From BOG-908 sp963751795 (GTDB lineage: Bacteria > Pseudomonadota > Alphaproteobacteria > Acetobacterales > Acetobacteraceae): a stretch of 64,000 bases of DNA. Shown here in pieces: positions 27,613 to 35,561 of the stretch (its first letter is position 1; every line of letters begins with the position of its first letter). The stretch spans positions 62,001 to 126,000 of the forward strand of contig CAVVVI010000004.1 of the NCBI GenBank assembly GCA_963751795.1. Direction: 5' to 3'. Below the pieces are notes generated by a model. The model was not told where the DNA came from and did no database searches. It saw only the letters and a list, made by a program, of their open reading frames with translations. The translations under genes were made by a program, and so were the position numbers.

Positions 27613-28859
27613 CGCGGCCGCACCAGCAAAGCCATCAGCCGCGCCGCCAGCACGGCGGGCAAGTCATGATCGACCACCGTGGCGGCCTGTCCCGCCGCCC
27701 CGGCGGCCACACAGGCAGCCAGGTCGCGCAGCCAGACATCCAGGCGCTCCACCAGCGCTGCCGTGCTGCCCACACTGACCAGGCCGCCCGCTTCCTGCAG
27801 CCGCGCCACAGCATCGCCGAAATTATGCATGTCCGGGCCGCACAGCACCGCGCAACCCAGCTGCGCCGGCTCCCACGGATTCTGCCCGCCGCCGCCGGCG
27901 AAACTCTTGCCCATGAACACCGGCGAAAAGCAGCGATAGAGGAGCCCCAGCTCGCCGATCGTGTCGGCCACCCACAATCCGCCCGCCGGCGGATCCTGCC
28001 CCAAAGACCGGCGCGGCCCCGCCATGGCTGCCCCGCGCTCGCGGTGGCGCGGCACGATGGCCGTCAGCAATCCGGGGTGGCGGGCAGACAGCGCGGCGTG
28101 GGCGGCCTGCACGATGGGCTCGTCGGCGGGATGCGTGCTGGCGGCCAGCCAGCGCGGCCGCGTGCCCAGCAACGCCTGCAGGCGCGCCAGCTCGGCGGCA
28201 TCCACCGGCAGCGGTGCCGCGGCCAGCTTCAGATTGCCCGGTGCATCCACCTGCCGGGCGCCCAGCGCACGCAGGCGGCCGGCATCCTCCTCCGACTGCG
28301 CGGCGATCCAATCGAAGCGGCCGAGCACGGCGCGTGCGAAGCCCGGCGCGCGACGCCACCCCGCCGCGCTGCGCGCCGATAGCCGGGCATTCACCAGGGC
28401 CACGGGGATGGCGCGGGCATGGCACGCCGCCAGCAGGTTCGGCCACAACTCGCTTTCGAGGAAGCAGGCCGCGTCCGGCCGCCAATGATCGAGGAAGCGC
28501 GCCGCCCAGCGCGGCACGTCCAGTGGCACGAAACGATGCAGCACGCGGCCGCCCAGGCCGGGCGCGTCCAGTCGGGCGTCGAGCAGGGCCGCGCTGGTCA
28601 CCGTGCCGGTGGTGAACAGCACCGTCACCTCGGCCGGGAGTGCGGCGATGAGCGGCAGGGCGGACAGCGCCTCCCCCACGCTGGCGGCGTGCAGCCACAG
28701 CAGCCGGCCCGGCGGTCGCGCTGCGCCAGCGTGGCCGTAACGTTCCTGCAGCCGGGCCGGCACTTCCTTGCCCAGTTGCGCGCGCCGCGCCAGCATCAGC
28801 CGCAGCGCGGGGGCGGCAACGGTGGTGGCTGCGGCCCAGAGCGGGCCGGCTAGCGGCAT
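27609..28859 (-). CDS. waaA: 3-deoxy-D-manno-octulosonic acid (Kdo) transferase
   Basis: 416 residues, GT30. Transfers Kdo from CMP-Kdo to lipid IVA at the cytoplasmic face of the inner membrane. N-terminal membrane anchor, LWLHAASVGEALSALPLI near residue 53, FLESELWPNLL near 130, and the C-terminal donor site with KSFAGGGGQNPWEPAQLG near 335. Order DUF374 acyltransferase-waaA-lpxK-lpxL is typical of alphaproteobacterial lipid A loci. ATG at 28859 lies inside the end of the upstream frameshifted gene (10-bp overlap). One or two Kdo additions cannot be resolved. Confidence 0.94.
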   Translation of the reverse strand: MPLAGPLWAAATTVAAPALRLMLARRAQLGKEVPARLQERYGHAGAARPPGRLLWLHAASVGEALSALPLIAALPAEVTVLFTTGTVTSAALLDARLDAPGLGGRVLHRFVPLDVPRWAARFLDHWRPDAACFLESELWPNLLAACHARAIPVALVNARLSARSAAGWRRAPGFARAVLGRFDWIAAQSEEDAGRLRALGARQVDAPGNLKLAAAPLPVDAAELARLQALLGTRPRWLAASTHPADEPIVQAAHAALSARHPGLLTAIVPRHRERGAAMAGPRRSLGQDPPAGGLWVADTIGELGLLYRCFSPVFMGKSFAGGGGQNPWEPAQLGCAVLCGPDMHNFGDAVARLQEAGGLVSVGSTAALVERLDVWLRDLAACVAAGAAGQAATVVDHDLPAVLAARLMALLVRPR

Positions 28860-29544
28860 AGCGCATCGGCCCTGTCGGCCGCCACGCTGAGCTGGCTCGC
28901 GATCCGCGCCAGCGCCGCCGGGGCCTCGCCGGGTGCCACCGCAATCGGCGGCAGGCAGACCAGCGCGCCGCTGCCGAACGGCAAGGCAGCATCATGCGGT
29001 CCCAGCTGCGCAGCAGCACCCGGTGGCGCACGGCGCCGGCCACCGGCAGCACCGGCGCGCCGCTCAGCGCCGCCATCTGCGCCACGCCGGGCGCTGCCAT
29101 GCGCCGCGGCCCGCGCGGGCCATCGGGCGTCAGCACCACCGCATCGCCGGCCGCCAGTGCCGCCAACACGCCGCGCAGCCCGGCCGCACCACCGGCATCC
29201 CGCGTGGCGCCCGGCCGCACGCGTGCCGAGGAGCCGAGCACCGCGCGCACGCCGAACCGCGCCAGCACCCCGGCGATCAGCCGCCCGTCGCGGTGCCGGC
29301 TGGCCAGCGCCGCCACGCCGCGGCCGGGATGGGCACGCCGCGCGCGCGTCCACAGCGCCGGCACGATCGGCAGACGCTCATGCCACACAGCGACCAGCAC
29401 CGCGCCGCCGGGCAGGAACGGTGCCAGATGGGCGCCGCCCTCCAGCGTCCAGCGCGTGCTGCGCAAGGCGAGATCCAGATAGAGCCCCAGCAGCCAGGCG
29501 GCTTTGCGATGCAGCCACGGGCTGCGCAGGAGGGTGGAGAACAC
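28850..29544 (-). pseudogene. DUF374 lysophospholipid acyltransferase-like gene with a one-base frameshift
   Basis: GTG at 29544 opens a typical DUF374 protein: WHERLPIVPALW near residue 54, ASRHRDGRLIAGVLARFGV near 80, TPDGPRGPRRMAAPGV near 140 and RSWDRMML near 183. Then homology jumps to another frame, which reads LPFGSGALVCLPPIAVAPGE and stops at 28850, giving about 231 residues if one base is restored. The break is near 28984/28985, where CTGCC is followed by TTGCCG; one missing base would restore LPLPFGSG, matching the family's IPxPFSRG-like segment. Without repair, the first frame runs on across waaA out of frame. It may be a genuine mutation or a sequencing error; placement in the lipid A operon agrees with the family. 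Confidence 0.75.
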
Positions 29545-29610
29545 GCCAGCGCGTTAGCACGGCTGCGCGGCATCCTCCATGCGGCGGGCGCGGCCGGGAA
29601 GCAGCGGAGG

Positions 29611-30654
29611 CTACGTCGCCAGCGCAGGCTGGATCGCCACCTCGATGCCCTGCCGGATCGGCACCAGATTGGCCACGAAGCGCTCCGCGCAGGCGCGCCA
29701 GGAGAAAGTCTCGGCGAAGGCCCTGCAGGCGAGCCTGTCGCCATGTTCCAGCGCGCGCAACACTGCGGCACGCAGATCCTCATCCACCGCGCCGATCGCA
29801 TTGCCGCCGCCCACCAATACGTCCTTGGGCCCGGTCACCGGAAAGGCGGCCACCGGCGTGCCGCAGGCCAGGCTTTCCAGCATCACCAGGCCGAACGTGT
29901 CGGTGCGCGAGGGGAACACCATAACATCCGCACCGGCATAGGCGCGCGAGAGCGCCTGGCCGTGCAGCACGCCGGCGAAATGCACGCCGGGATAGCGCAG
30001 CTTCAGCGCGGCAAGCTGCGGGCCGTCGCCCACCACCACCTTGGCGCCGGGCAGGTCCAGATCCAGGAAGGCGGTGATGTTCTTCTCGATCGCCACGCGG
30101 CCGACATACAGGCTGACCGGCCGCGCCAAGCTGTCCCAGGCGGCCCGCGGCTCGGGCTGGAACAGGGCCAGGTCCACGCCGCGCGACCAGGCGCGCAGAT
30201 CGCTGAAACCGCGCGCCGCCAATTCCTGCCGCAGGCTTTCGGTGGCCACCATCAGCCCGTGGCCCGCGGCGTGGAAGCGCCGCAACCAGGCATAGGTGAG
30301 GCGGGTCGGCACGCGGGTGCGGGCGCGCAAATATTCGGGAAAACGGGTGTGGAAGGCGGTGGTGAACGTCCAGCCATGCGCGCGCGCCAGCCGGCGGGCG
30401 GCAATCCCCAGCGGGCCTTCCGTGGCGATGTGCAGCGCATCGGGCGCGAACTCGGCCATCAGCCGGGCCAGCTTGCGGCGCGGCAGAACGGACAGCCGGA
30501 TATCCGGATAGGTGGGGCAGGGCAGGGTGCGGAAGCGGTCGGGCCCGATCACCTCGGCCACGATGCCGAGCGCCTGCAGCTCGGCCACCAGAGTGGCCAA
30601 CGTGCGCACCACGCCGTTCACCTGCGGCCGCCAGGCGTCCGAGACGATCAGCAC
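29611..30654 (-). CDS. GT4 glycosyltransferase, Agt-like (glycolipid synthesis)
   Basis: 347 residues from GTG 30654. GT-B fold: N-terminal VLIVSDAWRPQVNGVVRTL, TFTTAFHTRFPEYL near 105, donor domain VSLYVGRVAIEKNI near 195, VVGDGPQLA near 220 and the acidic EX7E segment in FPSRTDTFGLVMLESLACGTP near 260. In Rhizobiales the homologous gene next to plcP makes glycolipids (mono-glycosyl diacylglycerols) that replace phospholipids under phosphate limitation. Start uncertain: no ribosome site precedes 30654, and a TTG at 30768 overlaps plcP. The conserved region begins right at 30654. It sits 76 bp after plcP and 66 bp before the DUF374 gene. Confidence 0.82.
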   Translation of the reverse strand: MLIVSDAWRPQVNGVVRTLATLVAELQALGIVAEVIGPDRFRTLPCPTYPDIRLSVLPRRKLARLMAEFAPDALHIATEGPLGIAARRLARAHGWTFTTAFHTRFPEYLRARTRVPTRLTYAWLRRFHAAGHGLMVATESLRQELAARGFSDLRAWSRGVDLALFQPEPRAAWDSLARPVSLYVGRVAIEKNITAFLDLDLPGAKVVVGDGPQLAALKLRYPGVHFAGVLHGQALSRAYAGADVMVFPSRTDTFGLVMLESLACGTPVAAFPVTGPKDVLVGGGNAIGAVDEDLRAAVLRALEHGDRLACRAFAETFSWRACAERFVANLVPIRQGIEVAIQPALAT

Positions 30655-30730
30655 GCGCGAGTGTGCGGGCAGGTCGGCGGTGGCCAGGCCGGCGGGGCCT
30701 TGGTGCGGGAGTCCTCTCTCGGCGAGCGCG

Positions 30731-31591
30731 TCAGGCAGGTTCGGCCACCGACACGCGCTTGGGCGCAAAGAACGAGAGCTTGTTTTCCGCCACCCAGTCG
30801 ATCAGCTCCAGCCGGCCGTCATGATGCTCCACCAAAGCGGTGCAGCTCTCCACCCAGTCGCCGGTGTTGAGGTAGAGCACGCCCTCGACCATGCGCATCT
30901 CGGCATGGTGGATGTGGCCGCACACCACCCCGTCGAAATGCCGCCGCCGCGCCTCGCCGGCCAGCGCGCTCTCGAACCGGTCGATCGCCTTGACGGCCTC
31001 TTTCACCTGGCGCTTGGCCCATTGCGACAGCGACCAGTAGGGATAGCCGAGCGGCCGGCGGATCGCGTTGAACCAGCGGTTGATGGACAGCGCGGCGGTG
31101 TAGGCCCAGTCGCCCAGATGGGCGAGCAGCTTGGCGTAGCGCACCACGCTGTCGAACTGGTCACCGTGAATGATCAGCAGGCGCTTGCCATCCGCCGTGG
31201 TGTGCTCGGCCTCGCCCACCAGGCGCACGCCGCCCATCTCGAGTCCCAGCGGCAGCCAGGCGCGGAACATCTCGTCGTGGTTGCCCGGAATGTAGAGCAC
31301 CTGCGCGCCCTGGCTGGCGTGGCGCAGCACCAGCTTGACCACCTCGTCGTGCATCTCGTCCCAATACCAGGATTTGCGCAGGCGCCAGCCATCGACGATG
31401 TCGCCGACCAAAAACAGGTTTTCCGTGGTGAAGGAGCCGAGGAAATGGGCGAGGAAATCGGTCCGACAGCCCCGCGTGCCCATGTGGGTATCGGAGATGA
31501 AAACCGATCGGTAGGTGGCCCGGCCGCCGGCGGCGCCACCAGTGTGCAGGGCATGGGGCATACGCGCGGACTGGGCAGAAAAGGCGTTCAT
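30731..31591 (-). CDS. PlcP-like metallophosphoesterase (UDP-2,3-diacylglucosamine diphosphatase-like)
   Basis: 286 residues. Calcineurin-like fold with all metal motifs: FISDTHMGTRG near residue 30, VGDIVDGW near 55, PGNHDE near 93, IHGDQFD near 136 and CGHIHHAEM near 220. YWSLSQWAKRQVKEAV and LNTGDWVESCTA match Sinorhizobium PlcP as I remember it, a phospholipase C that degrades phospholipids during phosphate starvation. LpxH is the alternative because the families are related and LPS genes follow. The adjacent GT4 gene favours PlcP. I chose ATG 31591 with GTGAGG upstream; a GTG at 31606 is possible. Confidence 0.8.
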   Translation of the reverse strand: MNAFSAQSARMPHALHTGGAAGGRATYRSVFISDTHMGTRGCRTDFLAHFLGSFTTENLFLVGDIVDGWRLRKSWYWDEMHDEVVKLVLRHASQGAQVLYIPGNHDEMFRAWLPLGLEMGGVRLVGEAEHTTADGKRLLIIHGDQFDSVVRYAKLLAHLGDWAYTAALSINRWFNAIRRPLGYPYWSLSQWAKRQVKEAVKAIDRFESALAGEARRRHFDGVVCGHIHHAEMRMVEGVLYLNTGDWVESCTALVEHHDGRLELIDWVAENKLSFFAPKRVSVAEPA

Positions 31592-31920
31592 GAGCCTCAC
31601 CCTCACAAAGCAATGCCTCCAGCCGCCGACTGACTGGACACGCGCAGCACATAGGGGAGCGGCGGAGTCGCGTCAGTGATGTTTCAATGACGCTGGCAGG
31701 GTGGAGGCCGCACTTCAATACCGCATTCGCCGGGTGGGATGGCGGGCGGTGTGCTTGGGGCTTCTCCATCCAGAGCGCCGGCACCCGATCCGCAGTACCA
31801 GGCCGGCAGCGGCCCGACCCGGCCAAGCCCCAGGCCACACGCGGGCTGATCGGCCGCAATCGTCACCGCTCCGCAAAGAACTGCTTGCATTATCTTGTTG
31901 CGCCAACGTATCCGACGAGG
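31592..31920. other. 329-bp divergent intergenic region
   Basis: It separates the minus-strand plcP operon from the plus-strand lytic transglycosylase and must hold both promoters. Open frames across it are extensions of neighbouring genes without ribosome sites or coding character. A weak Pho-box-like repeat is noted separately. Base composition is slightly less GC-rich near 31860-31920 (TATCTTGTTGCGCC), which may be the transglycosylase promoter. Nothing else recognised. Confidence 0.6.
31676..31693 (-). promoter_or_regulatory. Weak Pho-box-like direct repeat upstream of plcP
   Basis: On the minus strand GCGTCATTGAAACATCAC contains GTCAT and ATCAC with their TCA cores 11 bp apart, the period of PhoB operators (7-bp repeats, 4-bp spacer). 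The first half matches 5 of 7 consensus positions, the second about 3 to 4. It lies 85 bp upstream of the plcP start. Weak match; included because PhoB control would be expected for this pair. Confidence 0.25.
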
Positions 31921-32604
31921 ATGCGCTGCCTGGTTCTCCTGCTGCTCTGCATCGCCGCCGTGCCGGCCCGGGCTGCCGATCGGGCCGACTACCTGCCGCT
32001 GGTGCTGCGCGAGGCCGCACGCCGCAACGTGCCGCCCGAGATCGCCGATGCCGTGGCCATGGTCGAGACCGGCTACAGGGCCGACGCCATCGGCACCTCC
32101 GGCGAAATCGGCATCATGCAGGTGATGCCGGCCACCGCGCGCCAGCTCGGCTTCAACGGCACGCTGGAAGGGCTGTTCGCGCCCGAGACGAACATCGCGC
32201 TCGGCGTCGAGTATCTCAGCCGCGCCTGGGCGATGAGCGGCGGCGATATCTGCCGCACGCTGATGAAATACCGCGCGGGCCTGGGCGAGAAGGTGATGAC
32301 CCCGCTCTCCGGCGATTATTGCGCCCGTGCCGTCGCCTGGTTGCGTGGCGGCCGCAGCCTGCTCGCCACCGGCCTCACGCTGCCGGAGCCGGCCGCACCG
32401 GACCCGTTCGTGACCGCCATGGCGCCGGGGGGCGCGCGGCTGCGGCCGGTGCTGGCCATGGCCGAGGCACCGCTGGCCTACCGCCGCAGCATGGCCGACC
32501 GCGATGCGGCGCTGCAGGCGCGCGTGGACAGCCACCGGCGGCGGCCCGCCGAGGCTGCTTCCCGCGCCGCGGCGGCTATCGCGGCGGCCGGCGCGGAGGA
32601 GTAA
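31921..32604 (+). CDS. Lytic transglycosylase, SLT domain
   Basis: 227 residues. Signal peptide 1-18 (MRCLVLLLLCIAAVPARA). SLT fold: catalytic Glu in AVAMVETGYRADAIG near residue 49, the GEIGIMQVMPATARQLGF segment near 60-77, and NIALGVEYLSRAW near 98. It cleaves peptidoglycan between MurNAc and GlcNAc with 1,6-anhydro product, in the periplasm. The last 60 residues are Arg/Ala-rich and without a known domain. ATG 31921 is preceded by GACGAGG. It is 76 bp upstream of gpmI and could be co-transcribed with the envC cluster, also about peptidoglycan turnover. Confidence 0.9.
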   Translation: MRCLVLLLLCIAAVPARAADRADYLPLVLREAARRNVPPEIADAVAMVETGYRADAIGTSGEIGIMQVMPATARQLGFNGTLEGLFAPETNIALGVEYLSRAWAMSGGDICRTLMKYRAGLGEKVMTPLSGDYCARAVAWLRGGRSLLATGLTLPEPAAPDPFVTAMAPGGARLRPVLAMAEAPLAYRRSMADRDAALQARVDSHRRRPAEAASRAAAAIAAAGAEE

Positions 32605-32680
32605 GCAGCCGGCCTGCTTGCGCGCGGCCCGGCCTGCTGCCCCACTGGCCGGCGCGACTATCCCTTGCCGAGGACCATCG

Positions 32681-34189
32681 ATGCCCAAGCCCGTGATGCT
32701 GCTGATCCTGGACGGCTTCGGCTGGCGCGAGGAGGCCCACGACAATGCCGTGGCCCAGGCCAGCACGCCGCATTTCGACCGGCTATGGGCTGCCTGCCCG
32801 CACGCCTTCCTGCGCACCAGCGGCGACGATGTCGGCCTGCCGGACGGCCAGATGGGCAATTCGGAGGTGGGCCACCTCAATATCGGCGCCGGCCGCGTGG
32901 TGCGCCAGGAGCTGGCGCGCATCGGTGCCGGGCTGCGCGATGGCAGCCTGGCCCAGGCCTCGGCACTGCAGAAGCTGATCGCCGCGGCCCGCCGCACCGG
33001 CGGCACCTGCCACCTGATGGGCCTCGTCTCCGATGGCGGGGTGCATGCCCACCAGGACCACGCGCTGGCCCTGGCCCGCATCCTGGCGGAAGCCGGCGTG
33101 CCCGTGGCGATCCATGCGATTACCGACGGGCGCGACACCGGGCCGCGCACCGGCGCGGGCTGCCTCGCCGCGCTGGAGGCCGCCCTGCCGGCGGACGCCC
33201 GGATCGTGACCGTATGCGGGCGCTACTACGCCATGGACCGTGACAACCGGTGGGAGCGCGTGGCCCGCGCCTGGCGGGCCATGGCGCTGGCCCAGGCCGA
33301 CACGTTCGCCTCGGCCGCCGACGCCGTTTCCGCCGGCTACGCGCAGGACGTGACCGACGAGTTTCTCGACCCCGCGGTGATCGGCCCCTACCAGGGCATG
33401 CGCGACGGCGATGTGCTGCTCTGCTTCAACTTCCGCGCCGACCGTGTCCGGGAGCTCCTCGCCGCGCTGATCGATGACGATTTCACCGGCTTCGAGCGCT
33501 CCGACCGCGTGCAGTTCGCCGCGGTCGCCGGCATGACGCAGTACAGCGAGGCACTGGCGGCACAGATGGACGCGCTGCTGCCGCCGGTAACACTCGACCG
33601 CATCCTGGGCCAGGTCGTCGCCGAAGCCGGCCGCACGCAATTACGCCTGGCCGAGACGGAGAAATACCCGCACGTCACCTATTTCCTGAACGGCGGCGAG
33701 GAGACGCCCTACCCGGGCGAGGACCGCATCATGGTGCCGTCGCCGAAGGTGGCGACCTACGACCTGCAGCCGGAGATGAGCGCGCCCGAGCTCACCGACC
33801 GCGCGGTGGCCGCCATCGGCAGCGGCGGCTACGACCTGATCGTGATGAACTACGCCAACCCCGACATGGTGGGCCACACCGGCGTGCTGGCAGCGGCCAT
33901 CCGTGCCGTCGAGACGGTCGATACCGGGCTGGGCCGAATTGCCGCGGCGATCGAACAGGCCGGCGGCGCGCTGCTGGTGACGGCTGACCACGGTAATTGC
34001 GAGATGATGCGCGACCCCGAAACCGGCGGCCCGCACACCGCCCACACCACCAACCCGGTGCCGGTTTTCCTGGCTGGCGCGCCCCGCGCGGTGCTGCATG
34101 ACGGGCGCCTGGCCGATCTGGCACCGACGCTGCTGACGCTGATGGGCTTGCCCGTGCCCGCCGAGATGAGCGGGACGCCGCTGTTCTGA
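32681..34189 (+). CDS. gpmI: 2,3-bisphosphoglycerate-independent phosphoglycerate mutase
   Basis: 502 residues. Interconverts 3- and 2-phosphoglycerate in glycolysis with two Mn ions. LLILDGFGWRE near residue 7 carries the first metal Asp; the phosphorylated Ser is in MGNSEVGHLNIGAG near 60. HAITDGRDTGPR near 146 and the C-terminal metal motifs VMNYANPDMVGHTG and LVTADHGNCEMM are intact. ATG at 32681, after CCGAGGACC. The same orientation as envC and ctpA is conserved across alphaproteobacteria. Confidence 0.97.
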   Translation: MPKPVMLLILDGFGWREEAHDNAVAQASTPHFDRLWAACPHAFLRTSGDDVGLPDGQMGNSEVGHLNIGAGRVVRQELARIGAGLRDGSLAQASALQKLIAAARRTGGTCHLMGLVSDGGVHAHQDHALALARILAEAGVPVAIHAITDGRDTGPRTGAGCLAALEAALPADARIVTVCGRYYAMDRDNRWERVARAWRAMALAQADTFASAADAVSAGYAQDVTDEFLDPAVIGPYQGMRDGDVLLCFNFRADRVRELLAALIDDDFTGFERSDRVQFAAVAGMTQYSEALAAQMDALLPPVTLDRILGQVVAEAGRTQLRLAETEKYPHVTYFLNGGEETPYPGEDRIMVPSPKVATYDLQPEMSAPELTDRAVAAIGSGGYDLIVMNYANPDMVGHTGVLAAAIRAVETVDTGLGRIAAAIEQAGGALLVTADHGNCEMMRDPETGGPHTAHTTNPVPVFLAGAPRAVLHDGRLADLAPTLLTLMGLPVPAEMSGTPLF

Positions 34190-34230
34190 GCTTCCGCCGT
34201 CCCGTTTCGCGCAGCGGGCGCGCGCGGCGG

Positions 34231-35442
34231 TTGAGCGGCGCGCTCGCGGTGGGCCTGCTCGTTGTTGCCGGCCCCGCGCAGGCCTCGCCGCGCAGCCAGG
34301 CCACCGCCCGCCTGGCCGCCACCGAGCGGCAGCGCGCCGAACAGGCCCGGGCCGAGGCGCTTGCCACGCGCGACCTGGCGGCGGCCCAGGCGCAGGCCGC
34401 CCGGCTGGCCGATGCGCAGGCGCGCCAGGCGGCAGCGCTGCGTGCCGCCGACGCCGGCGTGCTGAGTGCCGCATCCGGCCTGAGTGCCGCCACCGCCCGG
34501 CAGGCGGCGGCCGAGCAGGGGCTGGCGCGGGCCCGCACCGCCTTCGCTGCCCTGCTGCCGGTGATGCTCCGCCTGTCGCAGATGCCGGATGGCGCGGTTC
34601 TGGTGCAGCCGGCCCCGGCCGAACAGGCCATGCAGGGCCTGATGATTGCGCGCGGCCTGGCCGAGACACTCAACCGGCAGGCGGCGGCGCTGCAGGCTCA
34701 GTTGCAGGCCGCCGAGGCAGCCCGGGCGGCAACGGCGCGTGCTGCCGCGGCGCTGGCCAGGGAACGGGCCACGCAGGCCGAACGCGAGGCGGCGCTGGAC
34801 CGCGTGGTGGCGCAGGCACGCGATCAGGTGAGCCAGGCCGAGGCGGAGGGACGCGCGGCCGCCGACAAGGTTGCGCAAGCCGGTGCCGCGGCGCGCAACC
34901 TGCGCGAAGCGATCGCCGCGATGGATGCCGCCCAGGCGCGCGCCATCGCGCAGGCGGCGCATGAAGCGGCCACGGCCACCCGGCAGCACCGCGAAGGCGC
35001 GGCCCAGGCTGCCCGGGCGCGGCAGGCCGGGTTGACGCGGCCCGCCGGCCCCGCTCTGGCCAAGCTGGCGGGCCAGCTGACCGTTCCCGTCGCGGGCACG
35101 GTGCTGCGCGCCTACGGCGCGGCCGCCGAGGACGGGCCGGCCACCGGCATCACCTACGCGCCCGTGGGCGGCGCCGTCGTCAGCAGCCCCTGCGCCGGCC
35201 GGGTCGCGTTCGCCGCGCCGTTCCGCAGCTACGGCCAACTCGTCATCGTGGAATGCGGCGGCGGCAGCGATATCGTGCTGGCCGGGCTCGGCCTGATCAC
35301 CGTGCGCCCCGGCCACCCCGTGCGGCCCGGCGAATCGCTGGGCCGGATGCCCGAAGCCCGGCCGAGCCTGTATATGGAGCTGCGGTCGGCGGGCCGGCCG
35401 ATCGATCCGGCGCCTTTCCTGAACCAGGCGGCTGGGCTTTAA
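34231..35442 (+). CDS. EnvC-like murein hydrolase activator, degenerate M23 domain
   Basis: 403 residues. Probable signal peptide (LSGALAVGLLVVAGPAQA), then a long Ala/Gln/Arg-rich coiled coil (about 25-270) and a C-terminal LytM/M23 domain. The zinc ligands are lost: the usual HxxxD position reads TGITYAP and the HxH position reads SLYMELRSAG, like E. coli EnvC (SLYFEIRRQG). So it should activate amidases at the septum rather than cut peptidoglycan. The start is TTG at 34231; no ATG or GTG in frame gives a better signal peptide. It lies 41 bp after gpmI. Confidence 0.88.
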   Translation: MSGALAVGLLVVAGPAQASPRSQATARLAATERQRAEQARAEALATRDLAAAQAQAARLADAQARQAAALRAADAGVLSAASGLSAATARQAAAEQGLARARTAFAALLPVMLRLSQMPDGAVLVQPAPAEQAMQGLMIARGLAETLNRQAAALQAQLQAAEAARAATARAAAALARERATQAEREAALDRVVAQARDQVSQAEAEGRAAADKVAQAGAAARNLREAIAAMDAAQARAIAQAAHEAATATRQHREGAAQAARARQAGLTRPAGPALAKLAGQLTVPVAGTVLRAYGAAAEDGPATGITYAPVGGAVVSSPCAGRVAFAAPFRSYGQLVIVECGGGSDIVLAGLGLITVRPGHPVRPGESLGRMPEARPSLYMELRSAGRPIDPAPFLNQAAGL

Positions 35443-35561
35443 TGCCGCAGCGAGGCGGACGATCGACCTTCTGTTTTCGGTAAAGAACGGTTTTTCTCCA
35501 CCTCTCGTCCATGCCGCGCAGCGCACTATCTTCTACTCAAGACCTGCCTCAAGGATTTTGC

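Noticed and set aside
27823..29544. A 573-codon open frame spanning the DUF374 gene and most of waaA
   Set aside because: Beyond about residue 185 it is an out-of-frame reading of the DUF374 end and waaA; both true continuations are visible in other frames, so this is a frameshift artefact and not a fusion protein.
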